Assembly: GCF_029690045.1 (NCBI RefSeq)
Contig: NZ_CP121464.1
Coordinates: 2,852,001 to 2,916,000 of the forward strand
Source of the DNA: Janthinobacterium rivuli
GTDB taxonomy: Bacteria; Pseudomonadota; Gammaproteobacteria; Burkholderiales; Burkholderiaceae_D
Length of the DNA: 64,000 bases
Direction: 5' to 3'
Every line of letters starts with the position of its first letter. The stretch's first letter is position 1. Positions 53,770-62,053 of the stretch are shown piece by piece. A program made the position numbers and the translations under genes. The notes under the pieces were generated by a model, which did not search any database, was not told the origin of the DNA, and worked only from the letters and a program-made list of their open reading frames with translations.

Positions 53770-54606
53770 ATGCCATTTCCCGTCCTGAAAAATTACCTGG
53801 CCCGCCTGTCGCACCAAACCCAGGCCGGCACCAGCGTCTGGCTCGACGGGGAGGGCAGGGCGCTGGGGCGCTTTTTCAATTGCACCATGACCAGCGCTTT
53901 CCAGCCGCTGCGCGAACTGGACAGCGGCAAGCTGGTGGCGTTCGAAGGGCTGGCACGCAGCGTGTCGAAGGCGGACGAGGGCTTGTCGCTGTGGCGCTTG
54001 CTCGATCACGCGGCCAGCGACGATGAATCGGTGGAGCTGGACCGGCTGTGCCGCATGCTGCACGCGATCAATTTCTTCCGCCAGAGCGAAGCGGAGGAAG
54101 CCGACCTGTACCTGAACGTGCATGACCGCTTGCTGAGCGCCGTCAGCAGCAATCACGGCCACGCCTTTCAGCGCATCCTCGACGCGTTGGGTTTGCCCAT
54201 CGAGCGCATCGTGCTGCAATTGCCGACGGTCACGCCGAACCAGGGCTGGCTGCTCAACTATGTGGCCGACAATTACCGGCGCAACGGTTTCCGCCTGGCC
54301 ATCAATGTGGCCAGCGTGCAGGAGGCCACGGGCATGCTGGAGCGTTTGCACCCGCATGCGTTCAAGCTCGATGCGGGCAACCTCAGCGACGAGCAGGCCG
54401 TCGCCAGCTTCGTCACCGTGTGCCATGCGGCGAAAATCCGCGTCATTTTCAAACGCCTCGACACGCCGGCCGCGCTGGCTGCGCTGCAGCGCATCGCCGC
54501 CGCCACGGGCTTGCCCATCGTCGCCCAGGGTTATCTGCTCGACAAGCCATTGACGGCGCTGGCGCAGGCGAAAGGCGCGGGCGTCGCCGTTGCAGCTGCC
54601 GCCTGA
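53770..54606 (+). CDS. Degenerate EAL-domain protein
   Basis: 278 residues, fills one EAL domain. The family signature is altered: EGL-A-R in place of EALLR (Glu59), NVHDRLL keeps the Asn, but the Glu of ETTE is missing (LQLPTVTPN), DDFG is replaced by AINVASVQE, AEGVE by IFKRLDTP, and QGY is kept in AQGYLLDKPL. With most metal and catalytic residues lost it should not hydrolyse c-di-GMP; it may bind the nucleotide or a protein partner as YdiV does. The stated function is inference. Confidence 0.8.
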   Translation: MPFPVLKNYLARLSHQTQAGTSVWLDGEGRALGRFFNCTMTSAFQPLRELDSGKLVAFEGLARSVSKADEGLSLWRLLDHAASDDESVELDRLCRMLHAINFFRQSEAEEADLYLNVHDRLLSAVSSNHGHAFQRILDALGLPIERIVLQLPTVTPNQGWLLNYVADNYRRNGFRLAINVASVQEATGMLERLHPHAFKLDAGNLSDEQAVASFVTVCHAAKIRVIFKRLDTPAALAALQRIAAATGLPIVAQGYLLDKPLTALAQAKGAGVAVAAAA

Positions 54607-54705
54607 CGCAAAATGCCTTGAAATGAGGGCGACACGATAGGCATTGAGGGTTTTTCTTCGCGGCACAATACGCTATAGTATTCCCATCGTTATATTGGAC
54701 TGACT

Positions 54706-55455
54706 ATGGCATCGCGCAGAAATTTTCTACACCACGGTATGGGCCTGGCCGCGCTGGGCCTGGTTGCCACCCCGCTCATCGGCTGCGCCTCGCGCACGGC
54801 CGCTCCCGCCTCGGCTTCGGCCAGCGCCAAGCCGCGCGCGCCGCGCACGGCCGTGCCGCCGCAGCCGACGCAACTGGCCAGCATCGACCGCTCGGTCACC
54901 TCGCAGTCGCGCTCGGTCATCACCGAGATGGAACCGCCACCCGACATTTTTGATGCGCAAGCGCTGGACCTGGAATTCTGGCTCAAGCCCCGCACCCTGG
55001 AAGTGGTGCGCCCGGCCAGCAATGAAAAAGCCAAGCTGCTGTACTGGAAAGATGGCGAAGTCATCGATTCGGCCTACCAGGAACTGTGCCACTTGCTGCG
55101 CGACGTGAACGGCAAGAAGACGGCGCCCATCGACCCGAAACTGCTGGAAACCCTGTGGGGCACGCAAGCGTTCGTGGCCCGCTACGGCATCGAGCAGCCG
55201 CTGGAGATTTTGTCGGGCTACCGCACGGCCGAGTCGAACAGCCGCCTGCGCGAAGCGGGCGTACCGGCCGCGCGCCAGTCGCTGCACATCTCGGGCCGCG
55301 CCGCCGACATCCGCGTGGCGAACCTGAATGCAGAAGTGCTCGGTTCGCTCGTGCGCAGCTTCAAGCAGGGCGGCGTGGGCTTCTATTACCGCAACGGCCC
55401 GCGTGGCGGCTGGATCCATGCCGATACGGGATTGCAGCGCGTCTGGAAAGGCTAG
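54706..55455 (+). CDS. DUF882 (YcbK-like) peptidase M15-type lipoprotein, Tat-exported
   Basis: 249 residues. N-terminal SRRNFLHHGMGLAALGLVAT is a Tat motif (SRRxFL) and runs into TPLIGCAS with the lipobox LIGC, so it appears to be a Tat-dependent lipoprotein. The catalytic domain (about 115-249) has LEILSGYRTAESNSRLREAG, SLHISGRAADIRV (His/Asp zinc ligands) and GGWIHADTGLQRVW (His). Related YcbK proteins cleave or bind peptidoglycan. Stop is 7 bases from the convergent DUF3460 gene. Confidence 0.85.
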   Translation: MASRRNFLHHGMGLAALGLVATPLIGCASRTAAPASASASAKPRAPRTAVPPQPTQLASIDRSVTSQSRSVITEMEPPPDIFDAQALDLEFWLKPRTLEVVRPASNEKAKLLYWKDGEVIDSAYQELCHLLRDVNGKKTAPIDPKLLETLWGTQAFVARYGIEQPLEILSGYRTAESNSRLREAGVPAARQSLHISGRAADIRVANLNAEVLGSLVRSFKQGGVGFYYRNGPRGGWIHADTGLQRVWKG

Positions 55456-55462
55456 GAGCTTT

Positions 55463-55666
55463 TTAGTCGTAATGGTAAGGCGGCTCCGGCACGCTATCGC
55501 GTTCGGTGCGCCGCCATTCATCGAAATTCACGGGGCGTTCCCAGTAAATGCGCCAGCCCAGGCGCTGGCTGGTTTGCGCTTCTGGATGGTCGCGCAGGTA
55601 GCCGTCGATAAAGCGCGTGAATTCCGAGACATAGCCGCCGCGGCGGTAGGGAAGTGGATGAGTCAT
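55463..55666 (-). CDS. DUF3460 family small protein
   Basis: 67 residues from the ATG at 55666 with GGAGGAG directly upstream. Contains GGYVSEFTRFIDGYLRDHPE and RLGWRIYWERPVNFDEW, the DUF3460 pattern found in betaproteobacteria. Function unknown. It is hidden inside a much longer antisense frame to the LysR gene, but the ribosome-binding site and family match define the real start. Confidence 0.85.
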   Translation of the reverse strand: MTHPLPYRRGGYVSEFTRFIDGYLRDHPEAQTSQRLGWRIYWERPVNFDEWRRTERDSVPEPPYHYD

Positions 55667-55753
55667 GGCTCCTCCTGCTATCGAGATTTCTTTCATTCTA
55701 TCGCCGGCGGCGCAAACGTGCCGCCCGCTTTCCGCTTCCCATTTTTCGATTCC

Positions 55754-56635
55754 ATGAAACTCTCCAGCCATAACATCGAACTGTTCCTGGCCGTCGTCGA
55801 CGGCGGCTCGTTCTCGGCCGCCGCGCGCGCCTTGCGGCGGGCGCCGTCGGCCGTCAGCATGGCGATGGCCAATATCGAGGCGGAACTGGGCATCACCCTG
55901 TTCGACCGCGGCGCGCGCGAAGCCGTGCCCACGCCGGCCGCCATGGCCCTGATACCGCATGCGCGCCTGATCGCCGAACAGTTGAAACAGTTGCACCTGC
56001 ACGTGCAGGAATTGTCGCAGGGACTGGAAAGCCGCATTTCGCTGGGCATCGCGGCCGAGCTCGACCATACGCCCTTCCTGGCCGCCGTGCGCGCGCTGTC
56101 GCAGCGCCATCCGCTGCTTGACATCGAAGTGCTGACGGCGCCGCAGGATGATGTGCTCGACATGCTGCACCGGGGCCGCATCAGCGCCTGCATGGCGTTT
56201 GCTGGCGGACGCATCAATCACGAGGAGCAGTTCCAGCTGGTGGGCAGCGATGCCTTGCTGGCGATTATCTCGACCCAGCATCCGCCCAGCGCGGCGGGCC
56301 AGCCCTTGTATATCGAGGAATTGGTGAATTTGCGTCAGATCATCGTCGCCAGCCGCGAACTCGACCTGGCCGATGCGCGTCCCGTGGTCGGGCTGTCCTA
56401 TTGGCGCACGGACAGCTTGCCGATGGCGCTGGCCATGGTGGAAGCGGGCTTGGGATGGGGCAACTTTGCGGCCTCGGCCATCCAGCATTCGCTGGCGGCG
56501 GGGCGGGTACGCTGCGTGGCGTTCAAGAATACGGGCAATGGCCTGGTCGTGCCCATCCACCTGGTGTGGATGAAGGACCGGCCGCTGGGCATGGCGGCGC
56601 GGTCCTTTCTTCAGTTACTCAGCGAAGCTGCCTGA
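55754..56635 (+). CDS. LysR-family transcriptional regulator
   Basis: 293 residues from the ATG at 55754. N-terminal helix-turn-helix (HNIELFLAVVDGGSFSAAAR and RRAPSAVSMAMANIEAELGI) and substrate-binding-like domain (RISLGIAAELDHTPFLAAV, HRGRISACMAFAGG). Its last 25 bases overlap the convergent PACE efflux gene; no divergent target is adjacent, the DUF3460 gene being the nearest upstream neighbour (divergent). Target genes are not evident. Confidence 0.88.
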   Translation: MKLSSHNIELFLAVVDGGSFSAAARALRRAPSAVSMAMANIEAELGITLFDRGAREAVPTPAAMALIPHARLIAEQLKQLHLHVQELSQGLESRISLGIAAELDHTPFLAAVRALSQRHPLLDIEVLTAPQDDVLDMLHRGRISACMAFAGGRINHEEQFQLVGSDALLAIISTQHPPSAAGQPLYIEELVNLRQIIVASRELDLADARPVVGLSYWRTDSLPMALAMVEAGLGWGNFAASAIQHSLAAGRVRCVAFKNTGNGLVVPIHLVWMKDRPLGMAARSFLQLLSEAA

Positions 56636-57078
56636 ACGTCGGGCGCCTCTTCCTTCGGCTGCTGCGCCGACAGGGGCACGCCGAATAAACCATCGAAGAA
56701 ATAGTTAAAAATGAAGCTGTAGCACGGGATGATCAGCATCAGGGCGAAGTCCAGCACGAAGGCTTGCCACAGGCTGATGTCGAGCCACCAGGCGATCAGC
56801 GGAATCAGGTAGATGACCAAGGTGATCTGGAAGCCGATCGCGTGCAGGATGCGGCGCCAGACGGTGCGCGTGCGCGACACTTGCCGGATTTCCCAGTATT
56901 CGAAGGCCGTGTTGTAGAGCAGGTTCCAGATCACGGCGATGGTGGTGATCATGATGGCCAGCGGGCCCGTGCTGGTGGGCGACTCGCCCGAAAGCAGAGT
57001 CAGCCAAGCCGTGGAAATGGCCATGCCGATGATTTCAAAGGCGGTGACGTAGACGATTTTGCGTTTGATGCCTTGCAT
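56611..57078 (-). CDS. PACE-family (AceI-like) multidrug efflux transporter
   Basis: 155 residues, four membrane segments in two repeats. Each repeat begins with the bacterial transmembrane pair motif: RKIVYVTAFEIIGMAISTAW and, after residue 80, RRILHAIGFQITLVIYLIPL with Glu/Gln at the proton-linked position (FE in the first, FQ in the second). PACE proteins expel chlorhexidine and related biocides, and natively short polyamines. The C-terminal tail overlaps the LysR gene end. Confidence 0.85.
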   Translation of the reverse strand: MQGIKRKIVYVTAFEIIGMAISTAWLTLLSGESPTSTGPLAIMITTIAVIWNLLYNTAFEYWEIRQVSRTRTVWRRILHAIGFQITLVIYLIPLIAWWLDISLWQAFVLDFALMLIIPCYSFIFNYFFDGLFGVPLSAQQPKEEAPDVQAASLSN

Positions 57079-57260
57079 GTAAAGCCTGTAAAGAAGAGAT
57101 GGTGCGTATTTTAAGTCAGGTATGTTGATCTTTAAAGTCGATAGCTGTCAGTTTTTCTGATGAATTCGCCATGGGAATACCATGCTTGCCATGAACGGTG
57201 GATAATGGCGACTGGCAGGCAACCGGTCCCGCCGCATCACCGCAGAAAAGGTCAACCAGC

Positions 57261-57722
57261 ATGCAAGGCGCAGCAGACAGCAACATCCCCGACGTTCCCG
57301 ACATTCCCGACACGCCGGCCAGTGCGGACGAACGTCCCCGTTTCCGCCCCCGTCCGTGGGAGCACCTGGAAACGCCGTACGACGTGGAAGTGTGGATCGA
57401 AGAACATAACCGCAGCATGCAGGACAATATCCGCGCCACGGAAACGGGCGTGGGCATCTGCTTCACCTTGGCCGAGGGCGGCGACATCTATATGCAGACA
57501 AGTGCCGACGGCGCCGTCGTGCTTGACGTGACGCCGGACGCGGCCTGGGTGTCTCCCCTGATCAGCGCGGCCACGGGCTGCGAGACGCCGGACTCGTCGC
57601 TGTGGATCTTGCCTGACGACAAATTGATCCAGCTGATCGTGGGGCTGTCGAGCCTGGTGGCCAGCACCTTGCTGGTGGTGGGCCATGATTTCGGCTTGCG
57701 CCGGCGCCGCATGGGCCGCTGA
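57261..57722 (+). CDS. Uncharacterised protein with C-terminal hydrophobic segment
   Basis: 153 residues from the ATG at 57261 (AAAAGG nine bases upstream). Proline- and acid-rich start (NIPDVPDIPDTPASADERPR), then a region PYDVEVWIEEHNRSMQ and a late hydrophobic stretch LIQLIVGLSSLVASTLLVVG followed by Arg-rich residues (RRRRMGR), a possible tail anchor. I do not recognise a family. It lies between a PACE gene and a DUF5672 gene with no shared operon signal. Confidence 0.55.
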   Translation: MQGAADSNIPDVPDIPDTPASADERPRFRPRPWEHLETPYDVEVWIEEHNRSMQDNIRATETGVGICFTLAEGGDIYMQTSADGAVVLDVTPDAAWVSPLISAATGCETPDSSLWILPDDKLIQLIVGLSSLVASTLLVVGHDFGLRRRRMGR

Positions 57723-57860
57723 GCCGTTCGCGCGCCGATGGTGCCGGGAGGCCATGCCCCTTGTCCCGCTCCCGTTTGCGCTGTATCATGCGGGCGTTGC
57801 AAAATATGCCATGCCCGCGCCTGGTACGCCTTCCACCTGCACTCCGATGAAAAGCCTGTA

Positions 57861-58706
57861 ATGCATAATGACAAACTGGACCTTCGCAACATCAGCCTGG
57901 TGTGCGTGGAAACGCGTTATCCCGAGCTGGCCAGCTTTGCCATCGAGCGCTGCCTGGCCGGCGCCGATTTCAAGGAATGCCTGCTGTTCACTTCCCGCCT
58001 GCATGATTTGCCCCCGCATATACGCCAGGTACTGATCGCCCCCATCGAGAGCGTGGAAGCGTATTCGGCATTCATGGTGCATGAGCTGGGCGCCCATTTC
58101 AGCGGCACGCATGTGCTCGTCATGCAGTGGGACAGTTTCATCGTCGATGCACGCCAATGGCAGAACGCTTTCCTGGACTGCGACTATATCGGTTCACCGT
58201 GGTCGCATCGCCCGGTGGCCGTCGGCAATGGCGGTTTTTCGCTGCGTTCGCGGCGCCTGTATGACGTCTTGCCGCAGCTGGCCATCACGCAACCCCATCC
58301 GGAGGATTATGCGATCTGCGAACTGCATGGCGACCGGCTGCGCCAGGAGTTTGGCGTGCGTTTCGCCGATGCTGGCCTGGCCTCCAGCTTTGCCTTCGAA
58401 GGCATTATGCCGGCCGGTCCCACGTTCGGTTTCCATGGTTTTTTCAACTTTGGCGAAGTGCTGGACGACACGGAACTGACCGACTACCTGCGCAAGTGCG
58501 ACGATGCCACGCTGCATGCGCCAGTCGCGCGCGGGCTGATCAAGCAGTTGTATCGCTCCGGCCGCTACGGGATGGCGCTACGGGTATTGCGGCGGCGCCT
58601 CAACGGCGGCGCGTCGTTATTCGGCGATGCTTGCCTGCTTGCCTTGCGGACAGGCATGCACGCGCTCAAGCATGGCCGCTCGCGCCCGGCTTCGCCGCGC
58701 GCCTAG
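57861..58706 (+). CDS. DUF5672 family protein (glycosyltransferase-like)
   Basis: 281 residues. ISLVCVETRYPELASFAIER at the start, HVLVMQWDSFIVDARQWQ, DYIGSPW and VGNGGFSLRSRRLYDVL are the DUF5672 hallmarks; the W-D pair and GGFSLRS resemble nucleotide-sugar transferase folds. Often found near cell-surface glycan genes, though none is adjacent here. Cytoplasmic by sequence. Function not established. Confidence 0.78.
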   Translation: MHNDKLDLRNISLVCVETRYPELASFAIERCLAGADFKECLLFTSRLHDLPPHIRQVLIAPIESVEAYSAFMVHELGAHFSGTHVLVMQWDSFIVDARQWQNAFLDCDYIGSPWSHRPVAVGNGGFSLRSRRLYDVLPQLAITQPHPEDYAICELHGDRLRQEFGVRFADAGLASSFAFEGIMPAGPTFGFHGFFNFGEVLDDTELTDYLRKCDDATLHAPVARGLIKQLYRSGRYGMALRVLRRRLNGGASLFGDACLLALRTGMHALKHGRSRPASPRA

Positions 58707-58833
58707 CCGTCCTGACGGCCGCCGCGTGCCGGAAGTGTCATGCCGGCATGCATCGCTCGACACTGCGCGTTGCGCATGCTAGTCTCGGGACAGCGTCCGC
58801 CTGATTGCCTGGGCGGTGGTGCAAAGGATAGCC

Positions 58834-61008
58834 ATGGACAATACGCCGCATGCGGTCTCAGCTCCTGATTCCTCCCTGCATGGCCACGACCCCGTGCCGT
58901 GGCCAGCCATGTCTTTGCTTGACGATGGCGTCTTCAGCCCGGAACGGGTGAAGGCCGAACGCGAGCAAGCCTATTTCAACGATTTATACCTGCTGGCGCC
59001 CGTCGCCTATTTCGTGCTGGGCATCGATGGCGCGATCGTGCAGGTCAACCTGGTGGCGGCTGAATTGTTCGGCCTGGTGCGCGAGCGCCTTGGCCATGTG
59101 CTGTTCCGATCCTATGTGCATGAGGCGTTCCGCCACGATTTCGAGCAGTTCGTGCAGCGCGTGCTCAATAGCAGCGAGCCCGAGCGCATCCAGCTGCAGG
59201 TACGGCTGCGTCCGCCGTGTACCGGCGCGCGCGAGGCCGGCTTGCCCGTCAGCCTGCTGGGCAGCGCCGATCCGAACGGTCAGGCGCTACGCTTGGTGCT
59301 GGAGCAGGCCGAGGGCAAGCTGGCCGCGCTCGAACGCAGCGAAGAGCGCTTCCGGCGCATCGTGCACAGCGCCGAGGAGGGTATCTGGGAAATCGATGCG
59401 CAGGCGCTGACCAGCTTTGTCAATCCGAAGATGGCACAGATGCTCGGTTGCCGGATCGAGGATATGCTGGGCCAGCCGCTGGCCGCCTTCATGGATGACG
59501 AGGGGCGCGCCATCCTGGAGCGCAACATCGCGCGGCGCCAGGATGGCATCGTCGAGCGCCACGAATTCAAGTTCCAGCGGCGTGACGGCAGCACCTTGTG
59601 GGCCACCCTGGCCACCAATCCCATCTTCGACTCCTGCGGCACCTATTTGGGCGCGCTGGCGCTGGTCAGCGACATCACGGCGCAGCGCGCGGCGTCCGAG
59701 CGCATCTGGCGGCAAGCCAATTTCGATCCCTTGACGGGATTACCGAACCGCCACATGTTCCTCGACCGCTTGCAACATGAGGCGCGGCACGCCAAACGGG
59801 AGGGCGCTTGCCTGGCCCTGCTGTTCATCGACCTCGACCATTTCAAGCAGGTGAATGACCGCCTCGGCCACGAGAAGGGCGACATGCTGCTGCGCCAGGC
59901 GGCGCTGCGCATCAGCGCGCATGTTCGCGCCACCGATACGGTGGCGCGCCTGGGCGGCGACGAGTTCACCGTCATCCTCGCCGGCGTGGGGCAGCTGGGC
60001 GGCATCGAACGCGTGCTGCAGGACTTGACGACGGCGCTGGCCCTGCCGTTCGTGCTCGACGGCGATACGGCGCAAGTGTCGGCCAGCGTGGGCGTGGCCC
60101 TGTATCCGGCCGACGCGGAGGCGCCGGACAGCTTGCTGCGGCATGCCGACCAGGCCATGTATGCGGCCAAGAGCGCGGGGCGCAACGGCTACAGCTATTT
60201 CACGCCGGCCTTGCAGCAGGCGGCCGATCTGCGCCGCGCCACGGTGCGCGAGATGCGCCTGGCGCTGGCGCAGGATCAGTTTGAAGTGCATTACCAGCCC
60301 ATCATCCGCCTGTGCGATGGCACGATTGAGCGGGCCGAGGCGCTGTTGCGCTGGCGCCATCCGCTGCGCGGCTTGCTCGTGCCCGCCGATTTCATCGCCT
60401 TTGCCGAGGCCAACGGCCTGATCATCGATATCGGCGAGTGGGTGTTTCGCCAGGTCGTACGCCAGGCGCGCCAGTGGCAGGACGAGCATGGCGCCATGTT
60501 CCAGGTATGTATCAACAAGTCGGCCGTGGAATTTCGCTGCGACGCCGCGCTGTACCAGGATTGGGGCAACGCCCTGGCGCGGGCGGGCCTGGCGCCGGGC
60601 GCCATCGTCATCGAAACAACGGAAGCCGTGCTGCTCGACGAGGCGCGCCAGGTGATCGACCGCTTGCGCCAGTTCCGCGCCATGGGCCTGGCGCTGGCGC
60701 TCGACGACTTTGGCGTCGGCAACATCTCGCTGGCCTGCCTGAAGCGGGGCGATCTCGAAGTGCTCAAGCTCGACTCCTCGCTGGTGCGGGATCTGGGGCC
60801 GGGAGACGCTGCGCTGGCCGTATGCGCGGCCATCATCAGTCTGGCGCAGCAGCTGGGCCTGACAGTGGTGGCGGAAGGCGTGGAGACGGCCACGCAGCGT
60901 GACTTGCTGCGGGCCGCCGGTTGCGATTATGCGCAGGGTTATGTATTTTCAGGCGCGGTGCCTGTCGAGCAGCTGAGCGCAATGCTGGCCGCGGGCCGGC
61001 GTTTTTAA
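58834..61008 (+). CDS. PAS-GGDEF-EAL bifunctional c-di-GMP signalling protein
   Basis: 724 residues from the ATG at 58834 (AAAGGAT upstream); no membrane segment. PAS domain about residues 50-140, second PAS with PAC (about 165-290), GGDEF domain with intact active site G374-G-D-E-F (ARLGGDEFTVIL), EAL domain from about 475 with E502-A-L (ERAEALLRWRHP), DDFGVGNISLACLKRGD, KLDSSLVRDL, VVAEGVETATQRD and YAQGYVFSGAVP. Both catalytic sites look complete, so it may make and break c-di-GMP. It meets the flagellar operon tail head-on, with stops overlapping by 4 bases, hinting at motility control. Confidence 0.93.
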   Translation: MDNTPHAVSAPDSSLHGHDPVPWPAMSLLDDGVFSPERVKAEREQAYFNDLYLLAPVAYFVLGIDGAIVQVNLVAAELFGLVRERLGHVLFRSYVHEAFRHDFEQFVQRVLNSSEPERIQLQVRLRPPCTGAREAGLPVSLLGSADPNGQALRLVLEQAEGKLAALERSEERFRRIVHSAEEGIWEIDAQALTSFVNPKMAQMLGCRIEDMLGQPLAAFMDDEGRAILERNIARRQDGIVERHEFKFQRRDGSTLWATLATNPIFDSCGTYLGALALVSDITAQRAASERIWRQANFDPLTGLPNRHMFLDRLQHEARHAKREGACLALLFIDLDHFKQVNDRLGHEKGDMLLRQAALRISAHVRATDTVARLGGDEFTVILAGVGQLGGIERVLQDLTTALALPFVLDGDTAQVSASVGVALYPADAEAPDSLLRHADQAMYAAKSAGRNGYSYFTPALQQAADLRRATVREMRLALAQDQFEVHYQPIIRLCDGTIERAEALLRWRHPLRGLLVPADFIAFAEANGLIIDIGEWVFRQVVRQARQWQDEHGAMFQVCINKSAVEFRCDAALYQDWGNALARAGLAPGAIVIETTEAVLLDEARQVIDRLRQFRAMGLALALDDFGVGNISLACLKRGDLEVLKLDSSLVRDLGPGDAALAVCAAIISLAQQLGLTVVAEGVETATQRDLLRAAGCDYAQGYVFSGAVPVEQLSAMLAAGRRF

Positions 61009-62048
61009 TCCAGGCCCAGCAGGGCGACGACTCGCTCGCGGCTGATGCCGACCAGCGCCGAGCTGATCGCCAGCAGCGACTCATAGCCGGGCTGGCTGGC
61101 CTTTTCCGTGAAGTTTTCCGCCAGGGTATCCATGCTGACGTGCACTTGTACCGGTTGCGCGCGGGCCACCCGTCCCGTCGCCTGCGCCAGGGCCAGGCTG
61201 ACGGAGCTGCGCGCCGCCTGCAACTGCGCCAGCGCCTGCACCACTTGCTGCAAGGTGGCGCGCAGGGCTTCCGTGTCGCCGGTATGCCATTCTTCCGGGG
61301 CGATGGCGGCCGGTTCCGCATCTGTGCGCACGCGGCTCATCTGGCCGGTCGGGTAGCGGATGCCGCTGCCGCGCACGGACAGGCTGTCGCGCACGTTGGT
61401 CCAGGCCGCTTCCGATGTGCTGAACACCAGTTCGCCATTTTCGCCCAGCTTGACGCCGATGCCGGACGGCATCAGTGCGCGGTCGAAGCGCGAGACGATT
61501 TCATTCTGGCTTAGGCCAGGTTCGATATTCACCGAGCGCAAGGCCTGGTTCGCGCCGCCGACGGAAAAGGCCAGCACTTCCTGCGGGCCTTCCTGCAGGC
61601 TGGCCATGGTCAGGCCGCGGATGCTGAAGTTCTGCTGCGCCGCTTGCGGGCTGGTATAGCTGAGCTGTGCGTCGAGCGTGCCGCCCGAGGCGCTGGCGCG
61701 CTGGCGCCATGTATTGCTGAACTGGCGTACTCTGGCCTCGACTTGCCCTTCGCGGCCCTGGCGTGCGGCCAGCTTGGCCGCCAGTTCGCTTTTCAGTGCC
61801 TGCAACTGGCTGCTGCTGCGTTCCAGATAGTCGAGGGTTTGTTGCGCGTTAGAAATTTCCCCCTGCAACTGGTGATCCCAGTTGCTCAGGCCACGCTGCA
61901 GGTTCGCCGTTGAACTCCTCGCTGCAGGCGCCTCGCTGCGCGCGCTGGCGCTGCCTTTGACCGCGGCGGACGCGTCATCGACGACGCGCGCGGTGCCGGC
62001 GCCTTTGGCATTGACGCCGGAAGAGGAGGAGGTCTGAACGATTTGCAT
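61005..62048 (-). CDS. Unrecognised protein coupled to flgL
   Basis: 347 residues; its ATG is 5 bases from the flgL stop, so it is the last gene of a flgK-flgL operon. Ser/Ala-rich disordered N-terminus (to about residue 45), then a helical stretch (LQGEISNAQQTLDYLERSSS, LQALKSELAAKLAARQGREG), a central beta-rich part (QQNFSIRGLTMASLQEGPQE, GIGVKLGENGELVFSTSEAA) and a C-terminal helical part ending in EASLLAIS-like GYESLLAISSALVGISRERV. No signal peptide. I recognise no named family; a role in hook-filament assembly is suggested only by position. Confidence 0.65.
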   Translation of the reverse strand: MQIVQTSSSSGVNAKGAGTARVVDDASAAVKGSASARSEAPAARSSTANLQRGLSNWDHQLQGEISNAQQTLDYLERSSSQLQALKSELAAKLAARQGREGQVEARVRQFSNTWRQRASASGGTLDAQLSYTSPQAAQQNFSIRGLTMASLQEGPQEVLAFSVGGANQALRSVNIEPGLSQNEIVSRFDRALMPSGIGVKLGENGELVFSTSEAAWTNVRDSLSVRGSGIRYPTGQMSRVRTDAEPAAIAPEEWHTGDTEALRATLQQVVQALAQLQAARSSVSLALAQATGRVARAQPVQVHVSMDTLAENFTEKASQPGYESLLAISSALVGISRERVVALLGLD

Positions 62049-62053
62049 GATGG

